64,000 bases of DNA, from contig NZ_CP032125.1 of the NCBI RefSeq assembly GCF_003544895.1, positions 124,001 through 188,000 of the forward strand. Reading direction: 5' to 3'. A program made the translations under genes and the position numbers. Within the stretch, counting starts at the first letter, position 1. Every line of letters begins with the position of its first letter. This document shows, piece by piece, positions 19,107 to 27,951 of the stretch. A model generated the notes under the pieces. It was given only the letters and a program-made list of their open reading frames with translations, did no database searches and had not been told where the DNA came from. Source of the DNA: Profundibacter amoris. Lineage in GTDB: Bacteria > Pseudomonadota > Alphaproteobacteria > Rhodobacterales > Rhodobacteraceae.

Positions 19107-19697
19107 ATGCAGACCACTACACTTTCGTTCGAAAACATCCACCAAAACGGCGAATTATTCGCCAATATGTTCCGTGCCCGTCGCGAGTTGTTCATTGTAC
19201 AGAACAAATGGGACCTACCCGAAGCCATGGGAATGGAATATGACCAGTATGACACCCCCGCGAGCCGCTGGGTGGTTGTTCATGACAAGCTGGGCAAGGT
19301 TTTGGCGGGCAACCGTCTAACCCCGACCACCGCGCATTGCGGCATCTACAGCTATATGATTCGCGATGCACAGCGCGGGTTGCTGGACACCATTCCTTCA
19401 AATCTGTTGTTTGATGAGGCTCCGGTTTCGGAAAACGTCTGGGAAAGCTCGCGCCTGTTCGTATCGCATGATGTGCCGGCCCGCCTGCGCCGCCGTGTTC
19501 ATGCCCAGTTGGTGTTTGAACTGGCCAAAGCCGCCCGGAACCTCGGGGCGACCCAGTGTTTGACCCTGCTGAACGCCAATTGGCCACGTTGGGCAAAACG
19601 GGTTGGTGTGGATATGACAGCCATGGGGCCGGTGATGGAGATCGACGGCATCAACAATCAGGTGGTCTCGATGAACTTTGCCTCGAACCTGCACTAG
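19107..19697 (+). CDS. Acyl-homoserine-lactone synthase, LuxI family
   Basis: Makes acyl-homoserine lactone from S-adenosylmethionine and an acyl carrier. The 196-residue product has the conserved active-site pattern: Arg and Phe in FRARRELFIVQNKWDLP, Glu/Asp in MEYDQYDTP, Arg in LAGNRLTPTT and the block WESSRLFV. The start follows a strong GCAGGAGGCTGCC ribosome binding site. It is paired with luxR upstream. Acyl-chain specificity cannot be inferred. A hairpin follows the stop. Confidence 0.95.
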   Translation: MQTTTLSFENIHQNGELFANMFRARRELFIVQNKWDLPEAMGMEYDQYDTPASRWVVVHDKLGKVLAGNRLTPTTAHCGIYSYMIRDAQRGLLDTIPSNLLFDEAPVSENVWESSRLFVSHDVPARLRRRVHAQLVFELAKAARNLGATQCLTLLNANWPRWAKRVGVDMTAMGPVMEIDGINNQVVSMNFASNLH

Positions 19698-19702
19698 GAA
19701 AC

Positions 19703-19726
19703 GGCCTTCCGTTTGTTCGGAAGGCC
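19703..19726 (+). terminator. Hairpin after luxI
   Basis: GGCCTTCCG and CGGAAGGCC form a perfect 9-bp stem with loop TTTGTT, followed by CATTTCGCTTTTC. It looks like a terminator with a broken T-tract and ends the luxRI unit before rarA. Confidence 0.65.
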
Positions 19727-19769
19727 CATTTCGCTTTTCTCTTTGGGCGCGGAGGAATAGGTTTGCCAT

Positions 19770-21083
19770 ATGGTAGATTTATTCGACACCGCGCCCGAAG
19801 CCCCCGAAATGGACGCCCAACGCCCGTTGGCCGACCGGCTGCGGCCGCGCACCCTGTCCGAAGTAATCGGGCAGGAGCAGGTGATCGGGCCGGATGCGCC
19901 ATTGGGTATGATGCTGGACGCAGGCAGCCTGTCGTCGCTTATTCTGTGGGGCCCGCCCGGCGTGGGAAAAACCACTATTGCGCGGTTGCTGGCGGATGAA
20001 ACCGATCTGGCCTTTGTGCAGATCAGTGCCATTTTCACCGGCATTGCGGACCTGAAAAAAGTATTCGAATCCGCGAAAATCCGGCGGCAGAACGGCAAGG
20101 GCACCCTGCTGTTCGTTGACGAAATCCATCGATTCAACAAGGCCCAGCAGGACGGGTTCCTGCCGCATATGGAGGATGGCACCATCGTTCTGGTCGGGGC
20201 GACCACGGAAAATCCCTCGTTTGAACTGAACTCGGCCCTGCTGTCGCGCTCGCAAGTGCTGGTGCTGAACCGGCTGACCCTGGCCGATCTGGAGCGGTTG
20301 GCGCAGCGGGCAGAAAAGGAACTGGACCGTGCCTTGCCACTGACCGGCGAGGCCCGCGAGGCTATGTTGGAGATGGCCGACGGGGACGGGCGGGCCTTGC
20401 TGAACCTGATCGAACAGGTGATGGCGTGGAAGGGCGACAAGAAACTGGATGTCGAGGCCCTGTCCACCCGCCTGATGCGCCGTGCCGCAATCTATGACAA
20501 AAGCGGCGATGAACATTACAACCTGATTTCCGCCCTGCACAAATCGGTGCGCGGCTCTGATCCTGACGCGGCGCTTTACTGGATGGCGCGGATGCTGACG
20601 GGGGGCGAAGACCCGCGCTATCTGGCGCGCCGGATCACCCGCATGGCGGTTGAGGACATCGGTCTGGCCGACCCGCAGGCCCATGCCGTTTGCCTGCACG
20701 CATGGGAAACCTATGAACGGCTGGGCAGCCCCGAAGGCGAGTTGGCGCTGGCACAGGCGGTGACCTATCTGGCGATGGCGCCGAAATCGAACGCGGCTTA
20801 TGTGGGGTTCAAGGCGGCGATGGCGGCGGCGAAAAAGACCGGCTCGGAACCACCGCCCAAACATATCCTGAATGCGCCAACGTCGATGATGAAGGATCAG
20901 GGGTATGGCGATGGCTATGCCTATGATCACGACGCCGAGGACGGATTTTCCGGCCAGAACTATTTCCCCGACAGCATGAAGCACGGGGTGTATTACCAGC
21001 CGGTCGAACGCGGGTTCGAGCGCGAGTTGAAAAAACGGCTGGATTACTTTGCCAAACTGCGTGCCAAACGGCAGGGCGGTTGA
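19770..21083 (+). CDS. rarA: Replication-associated recombination protein A (MgsA/RarA)
   Basis: A AAA+ ATPase of the clamp-loader type that acts at stalled replication forks. The 437-residue product has Walker A GPPGVGKTT near residue 55, Walker B LLFVDEIHRFNK near residue 112 and the sensor region TTENPSFELNSALLSR. The C-terminal domain contains ALYWMARMLTGGEDPRYLAR and ALAQAVTYLAMAPKSNAAY, hallmarks of RarA. It starts after GGAGGAAT. crcB follows 31 bases downstream, so the genes from rarA to ATP12 probably form one transcription unit. Confidence 0.95.
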   Translation: MVDLFDTAPEAPEMDAQRPLADRLRPRTLSEVIGQEQVIGPDAPLGMMLDAGSLSSLILWGPPGVGKTTIARLLADETDLAFVQISAIFTGIADLKKVFESAKIRRQNGKGTLLFVDEIHRFNKAQQDGFLPHMEDGTIVLVGATTENPSFELNSALLSRSQVLVLNRLTLADLERLAQRAEKELDRALPLTGEAREAMLEMADGDGRALLNLIEQVMAWKGDKKLDVEALSTRLMRRAAIYDKSGDEHYNLISALHKSVRGSDPDAALYWMARMLTGGEDPRYLARRITRMAVEDIGLADPQAHAVCLHAWETYERLGSPEGELALAQAVTYLAMAPKSNAAYVGFKAAMAAAKKTGSEPPPKHILNAPTSMMKDQGYGDGYAYDHDAEDGFSGQNYFPDSMKHGVYYQPVERGFERELKKRLDYFAKLRAKRQGG

Positions 21084-21114
21084 CAAACCGGCCCTGTGGC
21101 ATGAAAGAACCTGC

Positions 21115-21498
21115 ATGTCTTATGTAACATTACTTCAGGTCGCCCTTGGCGGCGCAATCGGGGCCAGCCTACGTTATCTGACGGGTGTTGGCACCATCCG
21201 TCTGTTCGGCCCCGGGTTGCCCTGGGGGACGTTTGTGGTGAATGTGGTCGGATCCTTCGTTATGGGGGTGATCGTGGTGATGCTGGCCCACAAGGGCATG
21301 ACGCGGCAACTGGCCCCGTTTCTGATGACCGGTGTGCTGGGCGGGTTTACCACGTTTTCGGCGTTTTCGCTGGATGTGCTGACGATGTATGAACGCGGCG
21401 ACACAACACAGGCGGCGCTTTATGCGGTAGCGTCAGTGTTCCTGTCGCTGGCGGCAATAATTCTAGGGCTTTATGCAGCAAGGACGTTTTGGTCATGA
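21115..21498 (+). CDS. crcB: Fluoride efflux channel CrcB/Fluc
   Basis: A small membrane protein that exports fluoride as a dual-topology dimer. The 127-residue product has four hydrophobic segments, the signature GGAIGASLRY near residue 12, the NVVGSF motif near 41, and TGVLGGFTTFSAFS near residue 70. I chose the ATG at 21115 (MSYVTLL); an upstream in-frame start lies inside rarA. Its stop overlaps the start of the next gene (ATGA). No fluoride riboswitch was seen. Confidence 0.94.
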   Translation: MSYVTLLQVALGGAIGASLRYLTGVGTIRLFGPGLPWGTFVVNVVGSFVMGVIVVMLAHKGMTRQLAPFLMTGVLGGFTTFSAFSLDVLTMYERGDTTQAALYAVASVFLSLAAIILGLYAARTFWS

Positions 21499-22532
21499 GT
21501 GGTGTTCAGAAAATAGAAGTGGCTGAAGATGATGGCGATCAGCGGCTGGACCGCTGGTTTCGCCGGATGTTCCCGCATATCGCCCAGGGGCGGATCGAAA
21601 AGATGTGCCGTAAAGGTGACATTCGCGTTGATGGTGGTCGGGTAAAGGCCAACACGCGCGTGCAGGCGGGGCAGGTGGTGCGGGTGCCGCCATTGCCCGA
21701 ACCACACGAAATTACCGCGCGGGCCAAAACCTATGACATGATCAGCAACGCCGATGTTGAAATGATGCAGGACGCTGTTCTGTATCGTGACGATTACCTG
21801 ATTGCGATCAACAAACCGCCGGGCCTTCCGACACAGGGCGGCAGTAAACAGACCCGCCATGTGGATATGCTGGCCGATGCCCTGCGCTTTGGCTATGACC
21901 AGAAACCGCGGCTGGTGCACCGGCTGGACAAGGACACCTCCGGCATCCTGCTGCTGGCCCGCACGCGGCAGGTGGCGTCCGCTTTGACCGAGGCCTTCCG
22001 TTCCCGCGAGACCCGCAAGATTTACTGGGCCGCTGTTGGCGGTTGTCCTTCGCCAAAGATGGGCACGATCAAATACGGGCTGCTGAAGGCCGGCGGGCAT
22101 GGTCACGAAAAGATGGTCTGCATCCATCCTGACGATGTGGCACATACGGACGGGGCCAAACGCTCGACCACCGATTACATGGTGCTGGACAGCGCCGCCA
22201 AGCGCTGTGCGTGGGTGGCGCTGGTGCCGATCACGGGACGGACACACCAGTTGCGGGCGCATATGGCCGAAATGGGCCACCCGATTATCGGCGATGGTAA
22301 ATACGGTGGTTCGGGGCAGGAAAATCAGGGCGACGGTTGGGGTGCGCAATTGGGTGGCGAGATCAGCCGCAAAATGCACCTGCACGCCCGCAGCCTGTTG
22401 TTTCCGCACCCCATAACCGGCAAGATGGTGAAAATCATCGCACCGATGCCGGCCCATATGAAACAGACATGGTCAACCTTTGCCTGGGACGAACGTGACG
22501 TAGCGGATGACCCGTTCGAGGAATATCTATGA
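21495..22532 (+). CDS. RluA-family 23S rRNA pseudouridine synthase (RluC-like)
   Basis: Predicted to isomerise uridines in rRNA. The 345-residue product has an N-terminal S4 RNA-binding domain (residues 18-75) and a RluA catalytic domain with the active-site motif HRLDKDTSG near residue 140 and TGRTHQLRAHMAEMGHPI near residue 250. The S4 domain favours RluC or RluD type rather than RluA. It overlaps crcB by four bases and the HAD gene by four bases. Confidence 0.92.
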   Translation: MSGVQKIEVAEDDGDQRLDRWFRRMFPHIAQGRIEKMCRKGDIRVDGGRVKANTRVQAGQVVRVPPLPEPHEITARAKTYDMISNADVEMMQDAVLYRDDYLIAINKPPGLPTQGGSKQTRHVDMLADALRFGYDQKPRLVHRLDKDTSGILLLARTRQVASALTEAFRSRETRKIYWAAVGGCPSPKMGTIKYGLLKAGGHGHEKMVCIHPDDVAHTDGAKRSTTDYMVLDSAAKRCAWVALVPITGRTHQLRAHMAEMGHPIIGDGKYGGSGQENQGDGWGAQLGGEISRKMHLHARSLLFPHPITGKMVKIIAPMPAHMKQTWSTFAWDERDVADDPFEEYL

Positions 22533-23200
22533 GCCAGCCGTTGCGTTTGGCGGTGTTCGACGTGGATGGCACGCTGGTCGATAGCCAGCACCACATCGCT
22601 GCGGCGATGGCGCAGACCTATGCGGCCGAGGGGCTGGACAGCCCTCCGCTGGAACAGGTGCGGGGGATTATCGGTCTGTCGCTGCCCCACGCGATGCGGC
22701 AGCTTTCGCCTGATCTGACTGATGCGCAGTATGATGCGCTGGTGGAAGGCTATAAGGCGACCTTCAGAAATAAACGCGAGGCAGGGCAGAGCGCGCCGCT
22801 TTATGCCGGTATTCGCGATCTGCTGAACGGGTTGGCACAGGATGATCACCTGTTGCTGGGCGTTGCCACCGGCAAATCGCGGCGCGGGCTGGATGCTATG
22901 CTGCGGGTTCACGGGCTGGAAAAGATGTTCGTCACCGCACAGGTGGCGGATGATCACCCGTCCAAACCGCACCCGTCGATGCTGCACGCAACACTGTCGG
23001 ATACGGGTGTTAAGGCCCTGCACGGGGTGATGATTGGCGACACCACGTTTGATATGGAAATGGGCTGTGCGGCCGGTATGGTCAGTATCGGCGTGTCGTG
23101 GGGGTATCACGATGTGGACCGCCTGCGGGCGGCGGGGGCTGCGCATATTGTGGATGATACGGTGGCGCTGGCTGCGCTGCTGACAGAACTTTGGGGATAG
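22529..23200 (+). CDS. HAD-superfamily hydrolase, phosphoglycolate-phosphatase-like
   Basis: Predicted phosphatase acting on a small phosphorylated metabolite. The 223-residue product has HAD motif I FDVDGTLVD at residues 9-17, a helical cap, motif II in GVATGKSRRGLD, a Lys in SKPHPSML and motif III/IV in MIGDTTFDMEMG near residue 170. It resembles Gph/PGPase but the substrate cannot be fixed. It overlaps the rluC-like gene at its start and is followed three bases later by the ATP12 gene. Confidence 0.9.
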   Translation: MSQPLRLAVFDVDGTLVDSQHHIAAAMAQTYAAEGLDSPPLEQVRGIIGLSLPHAMRQLSPDLTDAQYDALVEGYKATFRNKREAGQSAPLYAGIRDLLNGLAQDDHLLLGVATGKSRRGLDAMLRVHGLEKMFVTAQVADDHPSKPHPSMLHATLSDTGVKALHGVMIGDTTFDMEMGCAAGMVSIGVSWGYHDVDRLRAAGAAHIVDDTVALAALLTELWG

Positions 23201-23203
23201 ATC

Positions 23204-23917
23204 ATGGCGGAATGGGCTGCAAAACGGTTTTGGGAAAAGGCCACGGTCGAGGTGGCGGGTGATGGCTATCAGGTGCTGCTGGACGGGCGCAAACTGCGCA
23301 CGCCGGTCAAAAGTGAGCTGATCGTGCCCAGCCGCGAAATGGCCGAAGCGATTGCTGCCGAATGGCAGGCGCAGGAAGAAAAGATCGACCCGATGACCAT
23401 GCCGGTCACGCGATCCGCCAATGCAGCGATCGACAAGGTGGGGCCGATGCACGCCGAAGTCGCGGCGCTGGTGTCGGAATATGGCGGCACGGACCTGTTG
23501 TGTTACCGCGCGGAATCGCCCGAAGGGCTGGTCAAACGCCAAAGCGAGGCGTGGGATCCGTTGCTGGAATGGGCCGCTGAAACCTTGAAGGCACCGTTGA
23601 AAACCACTGCGGGGATCGTGCATGTGAAACAGGATGCCGCTGTTTTGGCAAACCTTGCCAAACGGGTTTCGGATATGGACAATTTCCGCTTGGCCGCGTT
23701 TCACGATCTGGTCGGGATGTCGGGCTCGCTGATTATCGGCTTTGCCACGATTCACCGGTTCCTGCCGGTGCCCGAATTGTGGCGCCGCTCCAGAATCGAC
23801 GAGGACTGGCAAATCGAACAATGGGGCGAGGATGACGAGGCATCCGCAACCGAAGCGGGAAAGAAGGTGGGATTTGAACACGCTGCCCGATTCTATTTTA
23901 TGGTTAACAATGGCTAA
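23204..23917 (+). CDS. ATP12 family chaperone protein
   Basis: Homologue of mitochondrial Atp12, which helps assemble F1-ATPase alpha subunits. The 237-residue product has the family opening WAAKRFWEKATVEVAGDGYQ and LDGRKLRTPVKSELIVPS, then EKIDPMTMPVTRSANAAID, and the conserved YRAESPEGLVKRQSEAWDP. The family is characteristic of alphaproteobacteria and mitochondria, which supports the taxonomic call. It ends the rarA-crcB-rluC-HAD-ATP12 run. Confidence 0.95.
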   Translation: MAEWAAKRFWEKATVEVAGDGYQVLLDGRKLRTPVKSELIVPSREMAEAIAAEWQAQEEKIDPMTMPVTRSANAAIDKVGPMHAEVAALVSEYGGTDLLCYRAESPEGLVKRQSEAWDPLLEWAAETLKAPLKTTAGIVHVKQDAAVLANLAKRVSDMDNFRLAAFHDLVGMSGSLIIGFATIHRFLPVPELWRRSRIDEDWQIEQWGEDDEASATEAGKKVGFEHAARFYFMVNNG

Positions 23918-24005
23918 TTTGGTTGGAAATTTCGCAATTACCCCCTTGCCTTTTCGATTCATGCGAAAAAGCAGGTCCGATAAGGGCTTAATTCCGAAAC
24001 CACCC

Positions 24006-24125
24006 TTGACGTTTTCTTAAATATTGGCCCAAACTAGTGCCCGTTGGGAAAGCAATGCTTTTCCACCGTATCGCTCTCGGTCCTTTCGGGCCGAATAAAC
24101 CGTTCCAAACGGGACGGACTATCAG
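24006..24125 (+). promoter_or_regulatory. Upstream region and leader of aapJQMP
   Basis: The 220-base gap before aapJ holds a TTGACG box (24006-24011) without a clear -10 at 17 bases, and then several imperfect hairpins (GGAAAGC/GCTTTTCC near 24047-24064, TCGGTCC/GGGCCGA near 24080-24097, CCGTTCC/GGGACGG near 24100-24118). The ribosome binding site is AGGAAGAGG. I see no exact sigma-54 element. The structured leader may matter for stability of the highly expressed aapJ message. Confidence 0.35.
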
Positions 24126-24137
24126 GAAGAGGTAAAC

Positions 24138-25154
24138 ATGAAAAAATCCGTATTTCTTGGCGCTCTGACAGTTGCCAGCCTGACAGCTGGGATTGCAGCT
24201 GCTGGCACACTTGATGACGTGAAAGCACGCGGCAAATTGAACTGTGGTGTGTCCACCGGTCTGGTTGGCTTTGCATCGCCAGATGCAAACGGCAAATGGG
24301 AAGGCTACGACGTAGCTGTATGCCGTGCCGTTGCAGCCGCCGTTCTTGGCGACAACACTGCTGTTGAATTCGTTCCGCTCAGCTCGAAGACACGCTTCAC
24401 CGCGCTGGCTTCTGGCGAAGTTGACATGCTGGCTCGTAATACCACATGGACATTCTCGCGCGACGTTGACCTGAAGTTGGACTTCGTTGGTGTTAACTAC
24501 TACGACGGCCAAGGCTTCATGGTTCCCAAAGCATTGGGCGTGACTTCGGCCAAAGATCTGGACGGCGCGACTGTTTGTATCCAGACCGGTACAACAACCG
24601 AACTGAACCTGGCTGACTTCTTCCGCACAAACGGCATCTCTTACGAGCCCGTACCTGTGGAAAACAACGCTGAATCGCAGCAGCAGTACCTGTCCGGTGC
24701 TTGTGACACGCTGACAACAGACGCTTCTGGTCTGGCTGCTACACGCGCAGCATTCGAAAACCCCGGCGATCACATCATTCTGCCGGAAATCATTTCGAAA
24801 GAGCCTCTGGGCCCGTTGGTACGTCATGGTGACAACGAGTGGGGCGACGTTGTTCGCTGGACTCTGAACGCACTGATCTCGGCTGAAGAGCTGGGCATCA
24901 CCTCGGCTAACATCGAAGAGCTGAGCAAGGGCACCAACAACCCTGAAATCAACCGTATCCTCGGCACCGAAGGCAACCTGGGCGAAATGCTGGGTCTGGA
25001 CGCTGACTGGGCGAAACGTGCGATTTCTTCGGAAGGCAACTTTGGTGAAATCTTTGAAGCCAACATCGGCGAAAAGACACCAATCGGTCTGGCCCGTGGC
25101 CTGAACGCACAGTGGACCGAAGGCGGCCTGATTTACTCGCCTCCTTTCCGCTAG
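24138..25154 (+). CDS. aapJ: General L-amino-acid ABC transporter, substrate-binding protein
   Basis: Periplasmic solute-binding component for broad-range L-amino acid uptake. The 338-residue product has a signal peptide (residues 1-22, ending IAAAG) and the family-3 solute-binding segments GKLNCGVSTGLVGFA, VEFVPLSSKTRFTALASGEV and DMLARNTTWTFSRDV. It is the first gene of an aapJQMP operon. A terminator after it should make it the most abundant product. Confidence 0.95.
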   Translation: MKKSVFLGALTVASLTAGIAAAGTLDDVKARGKLNCGVSTGLVGFASPDANGKWEGYDVAVCRAVAAAVLGDNTAVEFVPLSSKTRFTALASGEVDMLARNTTWTFSRDVDLKLDFVGVNYYDGQGFMVPKALGVTSAKDLDGATVCIQTGTTTELNLADFFRTNGISYEPVPVENNAESQQQYLSGACDTLTTDASGLAATRAAFENPGDHIILPEIISKEPLGPLVRHGDNEWGDVVRWTLNALISAEELGITSANIEELSKGTNNPEINRILGTEGNLGEMLGLDADWAKRAISSEGNFGEIFEANIGEKTPIGLARGLNAQWTEGGLIYSPPFR

Positions 25155-25168
25155 GATCCTAACGATCT

Positions 25169-25196
25169 GGGCGCGGGTTTATCCCCGCGCCCTTTT
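25169..25196 (+). terminator. Attenuating terminator between aapJ and aapQ
   Basis: GGGCGCGGG and CCCGCGCCC form a 9-bp perfect stem around TTTATC, followed by TTTTC. Terminators at this place are common in ABC operons and keep binding-protein mRNA in excess over permease mRNA. Confidence 0.75.
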
Positions 25197-25272
25197 CACA
25201 TCTTAACTATTTTAATAAAATCACCTGAGCCGGGGCAGCGGGAAAACTCGCGTCAATAAAAGGCCAGGGAGC

Positions 25273-26625
25273 ATGGGGATGTCTCTTATGACAACACTGA
25301 CCGACCCTCCGAAGGAGTCGTTCCGCCTTTCTATGCTGCTCTATGATACCCGCTATCGTTCAACCACCATTCAGGTTGTTGCGCTGCTGGGGTTCATGTT
25401 GGGCGCAGCTTGGCTGATCAACAATGTTATCGTTAATCTGGCGGCGGCCGGGAAAACCTTTAACTACGGTTTTTTGAAAGAAGCCTCCGGGTATGACATC
25501 AACCAGAAACTGATCGCCTATAATTCGCAATCGTCGCACATGCGCGCGGCTGTTGTTGGCTTGATGAATACGTTGCTCGTGGCCGTTATGGGTTGTATCG
25601 CAGCGACCATTCTGGGTGTGATTATCGGCGTTCTTCGCTTGTCCAAGAACTGGGTCATTTCCCGATTGGCGGCTGTTTATGTCGAAACATTGCGGAATGT
25701 TCCTGTGTTGTTGTGGATCGTGCTGATCATGGCTGCCACATCACACCAGTTGCCTGCCCCTAAAGATTTCCGCGGTGATAATCCTGCCGCAACGATGAAG
25801 GTCTTTGACAGCATCGCAGTTACCAACCGTGGTGTATATCTACCCGAACCTCTGTTTTCCAAAGGGTTGGGCGATTTGCCCGTATTCCCCGATAAAGAAT
25901 CCAAAGCCTGTCAGGCCTTTTATAATCCGGATGGAACACCCGCGACGGCCAAACTGGCCAAATTCTGCGGCACCTTCCAGATCAGCATTGATTTGATGGC
26001 GATCCTTGCCGTTTTGATTGCAGGGCTGATAACCAGCAAACTGATCAAGACGCGGGCCGACCAGATACAAAAAGACACGGGCGTACGCCCTGTTACATGG
26101 TACTGGCGATTGGCGGTTGTATTCCTGCCGACATTGGCCGTGTTGTATATCCTCGGGTTTTATCTGGGCTATCCAGAACTAAAAGGGTTCAACTTTAAAG
26201 GCGGCATTCATATGCGGTCATCCCTGCTGGCGCTCTGGGTTGCTTTGTCCCTATACACGGCTGCATTTATCGCCGAGATCGTGCGTGCAGGTATCATGGC
26301 GATTTCCAAAGGCCAGTCTGAAGCAGCGGCTGCGCTAGGTTTGCGTCAAAACCGGATTATGAGCCTGATTGTTCTGCCGCAGGCGCTGCGTGTTATTGTT
26401 CCGCCGTTGATCTCGCAATATCTGAACCTGACCAAAAACTCGTCCCTGGCGATTGCGGTTGGCTATATGGATATCACCGGCACACTGGGGGGGATTACCC
26501 TGAACCAGACCGGTCGCGAGCTGGAAACAGTTCTGTTACTGATGCTGATCTACCTGATCATCTCGCTGACGGTTTCTTCGGTGATGAACTATTACAACGA
26601 ACGAACAAAGCTGAAGGAGCGCTGA
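25273..26625 (+). CDS. aapQ: General L-amino-acid ABC transporter, permease AapQ
   Basis: Inner-membrane permease of the amino-acid transporter, 450 residues. The first membrane segment is near residues 32-55, the second near 92-120. A large non-membrane loop (about residues 160-235) follows, then further membrane helices near 237-260 and 277-299. The coupling EAA loop is near residues 345-365 (GQSEAAAALGLRQNRIM). The large internal loop is known in Aap-type permeases. An AGGGAG ribosome binding site precedes the ATG at 25273; the ATG at 25279 is a possible alternative. Confidence 0.93.
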   Translation: MGMSLMTTLTDPPKESFRLSMLLYDTRYRSTTIQVVALLGFMLGAAWLINNVIVNLAAAGKTFNYGFLKEASGYDINQKLIAYNSQSSHMRAAVVGLMNTLLVAVMGCIAATILGVIIGVLRLSKNWVISRLAAVYVETLRNVPVLLWIVLIMAATSHQLPAPKDFRGDNPAATMKVFDSIAVTNRGVYLPEPLFSKGLGDLPVFPDKESKACQAFYNPDGTPATAKLAKFCGTFQISIDLMAILAVLIAGLITSKLIKTRADQIQKDTGVRPVTWYWRLAVVFLPTLAVLYILGFYLGYPELKGFNFKGGIHMRSSLLALWVALSLYTAAFIAEIVRAGIMAISKGQSEAAAALGLRQNRIMSLIVLPQALRVIVPPLISQYLNLTKNSSLAIAVGYMDITGTLGGITLNQTGRELETVLLLMLIYLIISLTVSSVMNYYNERTKLKER

Positions 26626-26626
26626 T

Positions 26627-27934
26627 ATGACTATGAATTCCACGCAATCATATGTGCGCACCGAAATGCTTCCGGAGAAAGCACCACCGGTAACCAACGT
26701 CGGGATTATCGGGTGGGTTCGGCAAAATCTGTTTGCCACCTGGCTGGATGCGATTTTGACACTGATGGCAATATACATCGCCTACTCGGTTTTGTCTTTC
26801 CTGCTGCCATGGATTTTTGGCGGTTTCTGGAATGCAAATTCGCTGAATGAATGCCGGGCAAAAATCATCGAGGTTTACGGTGAATCCCAGAACCGTGCCT
26901 GTTGGGGTGTGATCCATGAACGCTTTTGGCAGTTGATGTACGGGTTTTACCCTGAACATTTGTATTGGCGTCCAAATCTGGCCCTTATCCTTCTGTTTGC
27001 AGGCCTGGCGCCAATTCTTTTTGGAAGTCTGCCGAAGAAGCTCATTTTGGTATCGGTTGCCGTTCCTTTTATCGCACCCTGGTTGTTGTGGGGGGGCTCT
27101 GTCTGGGTTCCTGTTACGGCATTCCTTGGTTTCGTTGTTGGATATCTGGTGCACAAGTTTGTATCGGTGGCAATCAGCCCGCTCCTCGGTTTGATCCTGG
27201 GTGTTCTGTCTGCAATCATCTGGTGGCTGTTCCTTATGGGACCGGTCGGGGAGGCACTGCAAAACATCATCCCGCTTGGAATTGAAAGCGTCGAAAGCCG
27301 GAAATTTGGTGGCTTCATGCTATCGATCCTGCTGGGGATCACGGGGATTACACTTTCTTTCCCGCTGGGGATTATTCTGGCACTTGGGCGGCAGTCAAAT
27401 CTGATCATCGTGAAATCGCTTTGTGTCGGATTCATCGAGTTCATCCGCGGTGTGCCGCTGATTACCTTGTTGTTCGTGGCTTCGGTGTTGTTGCAATACT
27501 TCCTGCCCAAAGGCACCGAGTTTGACATCATCCTGCGGGTTATGATCATGGTCACCATTTTTGCCGCTGCCTATATGGCCGAGGTAATCCGTGGTGGCTT
27601 GGCCGCTTTGCCGAAAGGCCAGTATGAGGCAGCCGATGCGCTGGGCCTTGATTACTGGCAGGCACAGCGTCTGATCATCATGCCGCAAGCGTTGAAGATT
27701 TCGATCCCGGGTATCGTTTCAACCTTTATCGGGTTGTTCAAGGATACCACTCTGGTTTCGATCATCGCGATGGCTGACCCGATCCAGTGGGTGAAATTCA
27801 TCCAGTCCGATTCCGATTGGAATGGCATCATTTGGGAACTCTACGGCTTTGTCGCCTTTGTGTTCTTCATCTTCTGCTTCTCCATGTCCCGCTATTCCAT
27901 GTATCTGGAGCGCAAGCTTCAGACTGGTCATTAA
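26627..27934 (+). CDS. aapM: General L-amino-acid ABC transporter, permease AapM
   Basis: Second inner-membrane permease, 435 residues. After an N-terminal membrane helix (residues 40-65) comes a soluble stretch with two Cys and then a run of extra hydrophobic segments (residues 110-215) before the core permease. The EAA loop is near residues 330-350 (GQYEAADALGLDYWQAQRL). The ATG follows the aapQ stop by one base and the products should form a heterodimer with AapQ. Confidence 0.93.
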   Translation: MTMNSTQSYVRTEMLPEKAPPVTNVGIIGWVRQNLFATWLDAILTLMAIYIAYSVLSFLLPWIFGGFWNANSLNECRAKIIEVYGESQNRACWGVIHERFWQLMYGFYPEHLYWRPNLALILLFAGLAPILFGSLPKKLILVSVAVPFIAPWLLWGGSVWVPVTAFLGFVVGYLVHKFVSVAISPLLGLILGVLSAIIWWLFLMGPVGEALQNIIPLGIESVESRKFGGFMLSILLGITGITLSFPLGIILALGRQSNLIIVKSLCVGFIEFIRGVPLITLLFVASVLLQYFLPKGTEFDIILRVMIMVTIFAAAYMAEVIRGGLAALPKGQYEAADALGLDYWQAQRLIIMPQALKISIPGIVSTFIGLFKDTTLVSIIAMADPIQWVKFIQSDSDWNGIIWELYGFVAFVFFIFCFSMSRYSMYLERKLQTGH

Positions 27935-27951
27935 TTAAAGGAGTGACGTAA

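Noticed and set aside
19779-21116. A long minus-strand open frame opposite rarA
   Set aside because: It is a mirror of the coding strand caused by high GC at third positions. It has no recognisable domains, and rarA on the plus strand is certain.
22325-23962. A 545-codon antisense frame over rluC-like, HAD and ATP12 genes
   Set aside because: It is rich in His, Arg and Gln, has no family similarity, and crosses three real genes on the plus strand.
24006-24045. A sigma-54 promoter for aapJ
   Set aside because: The nearest GG-N-GC pair has 11 bases between the doublets rather than 10, so it does not fit.
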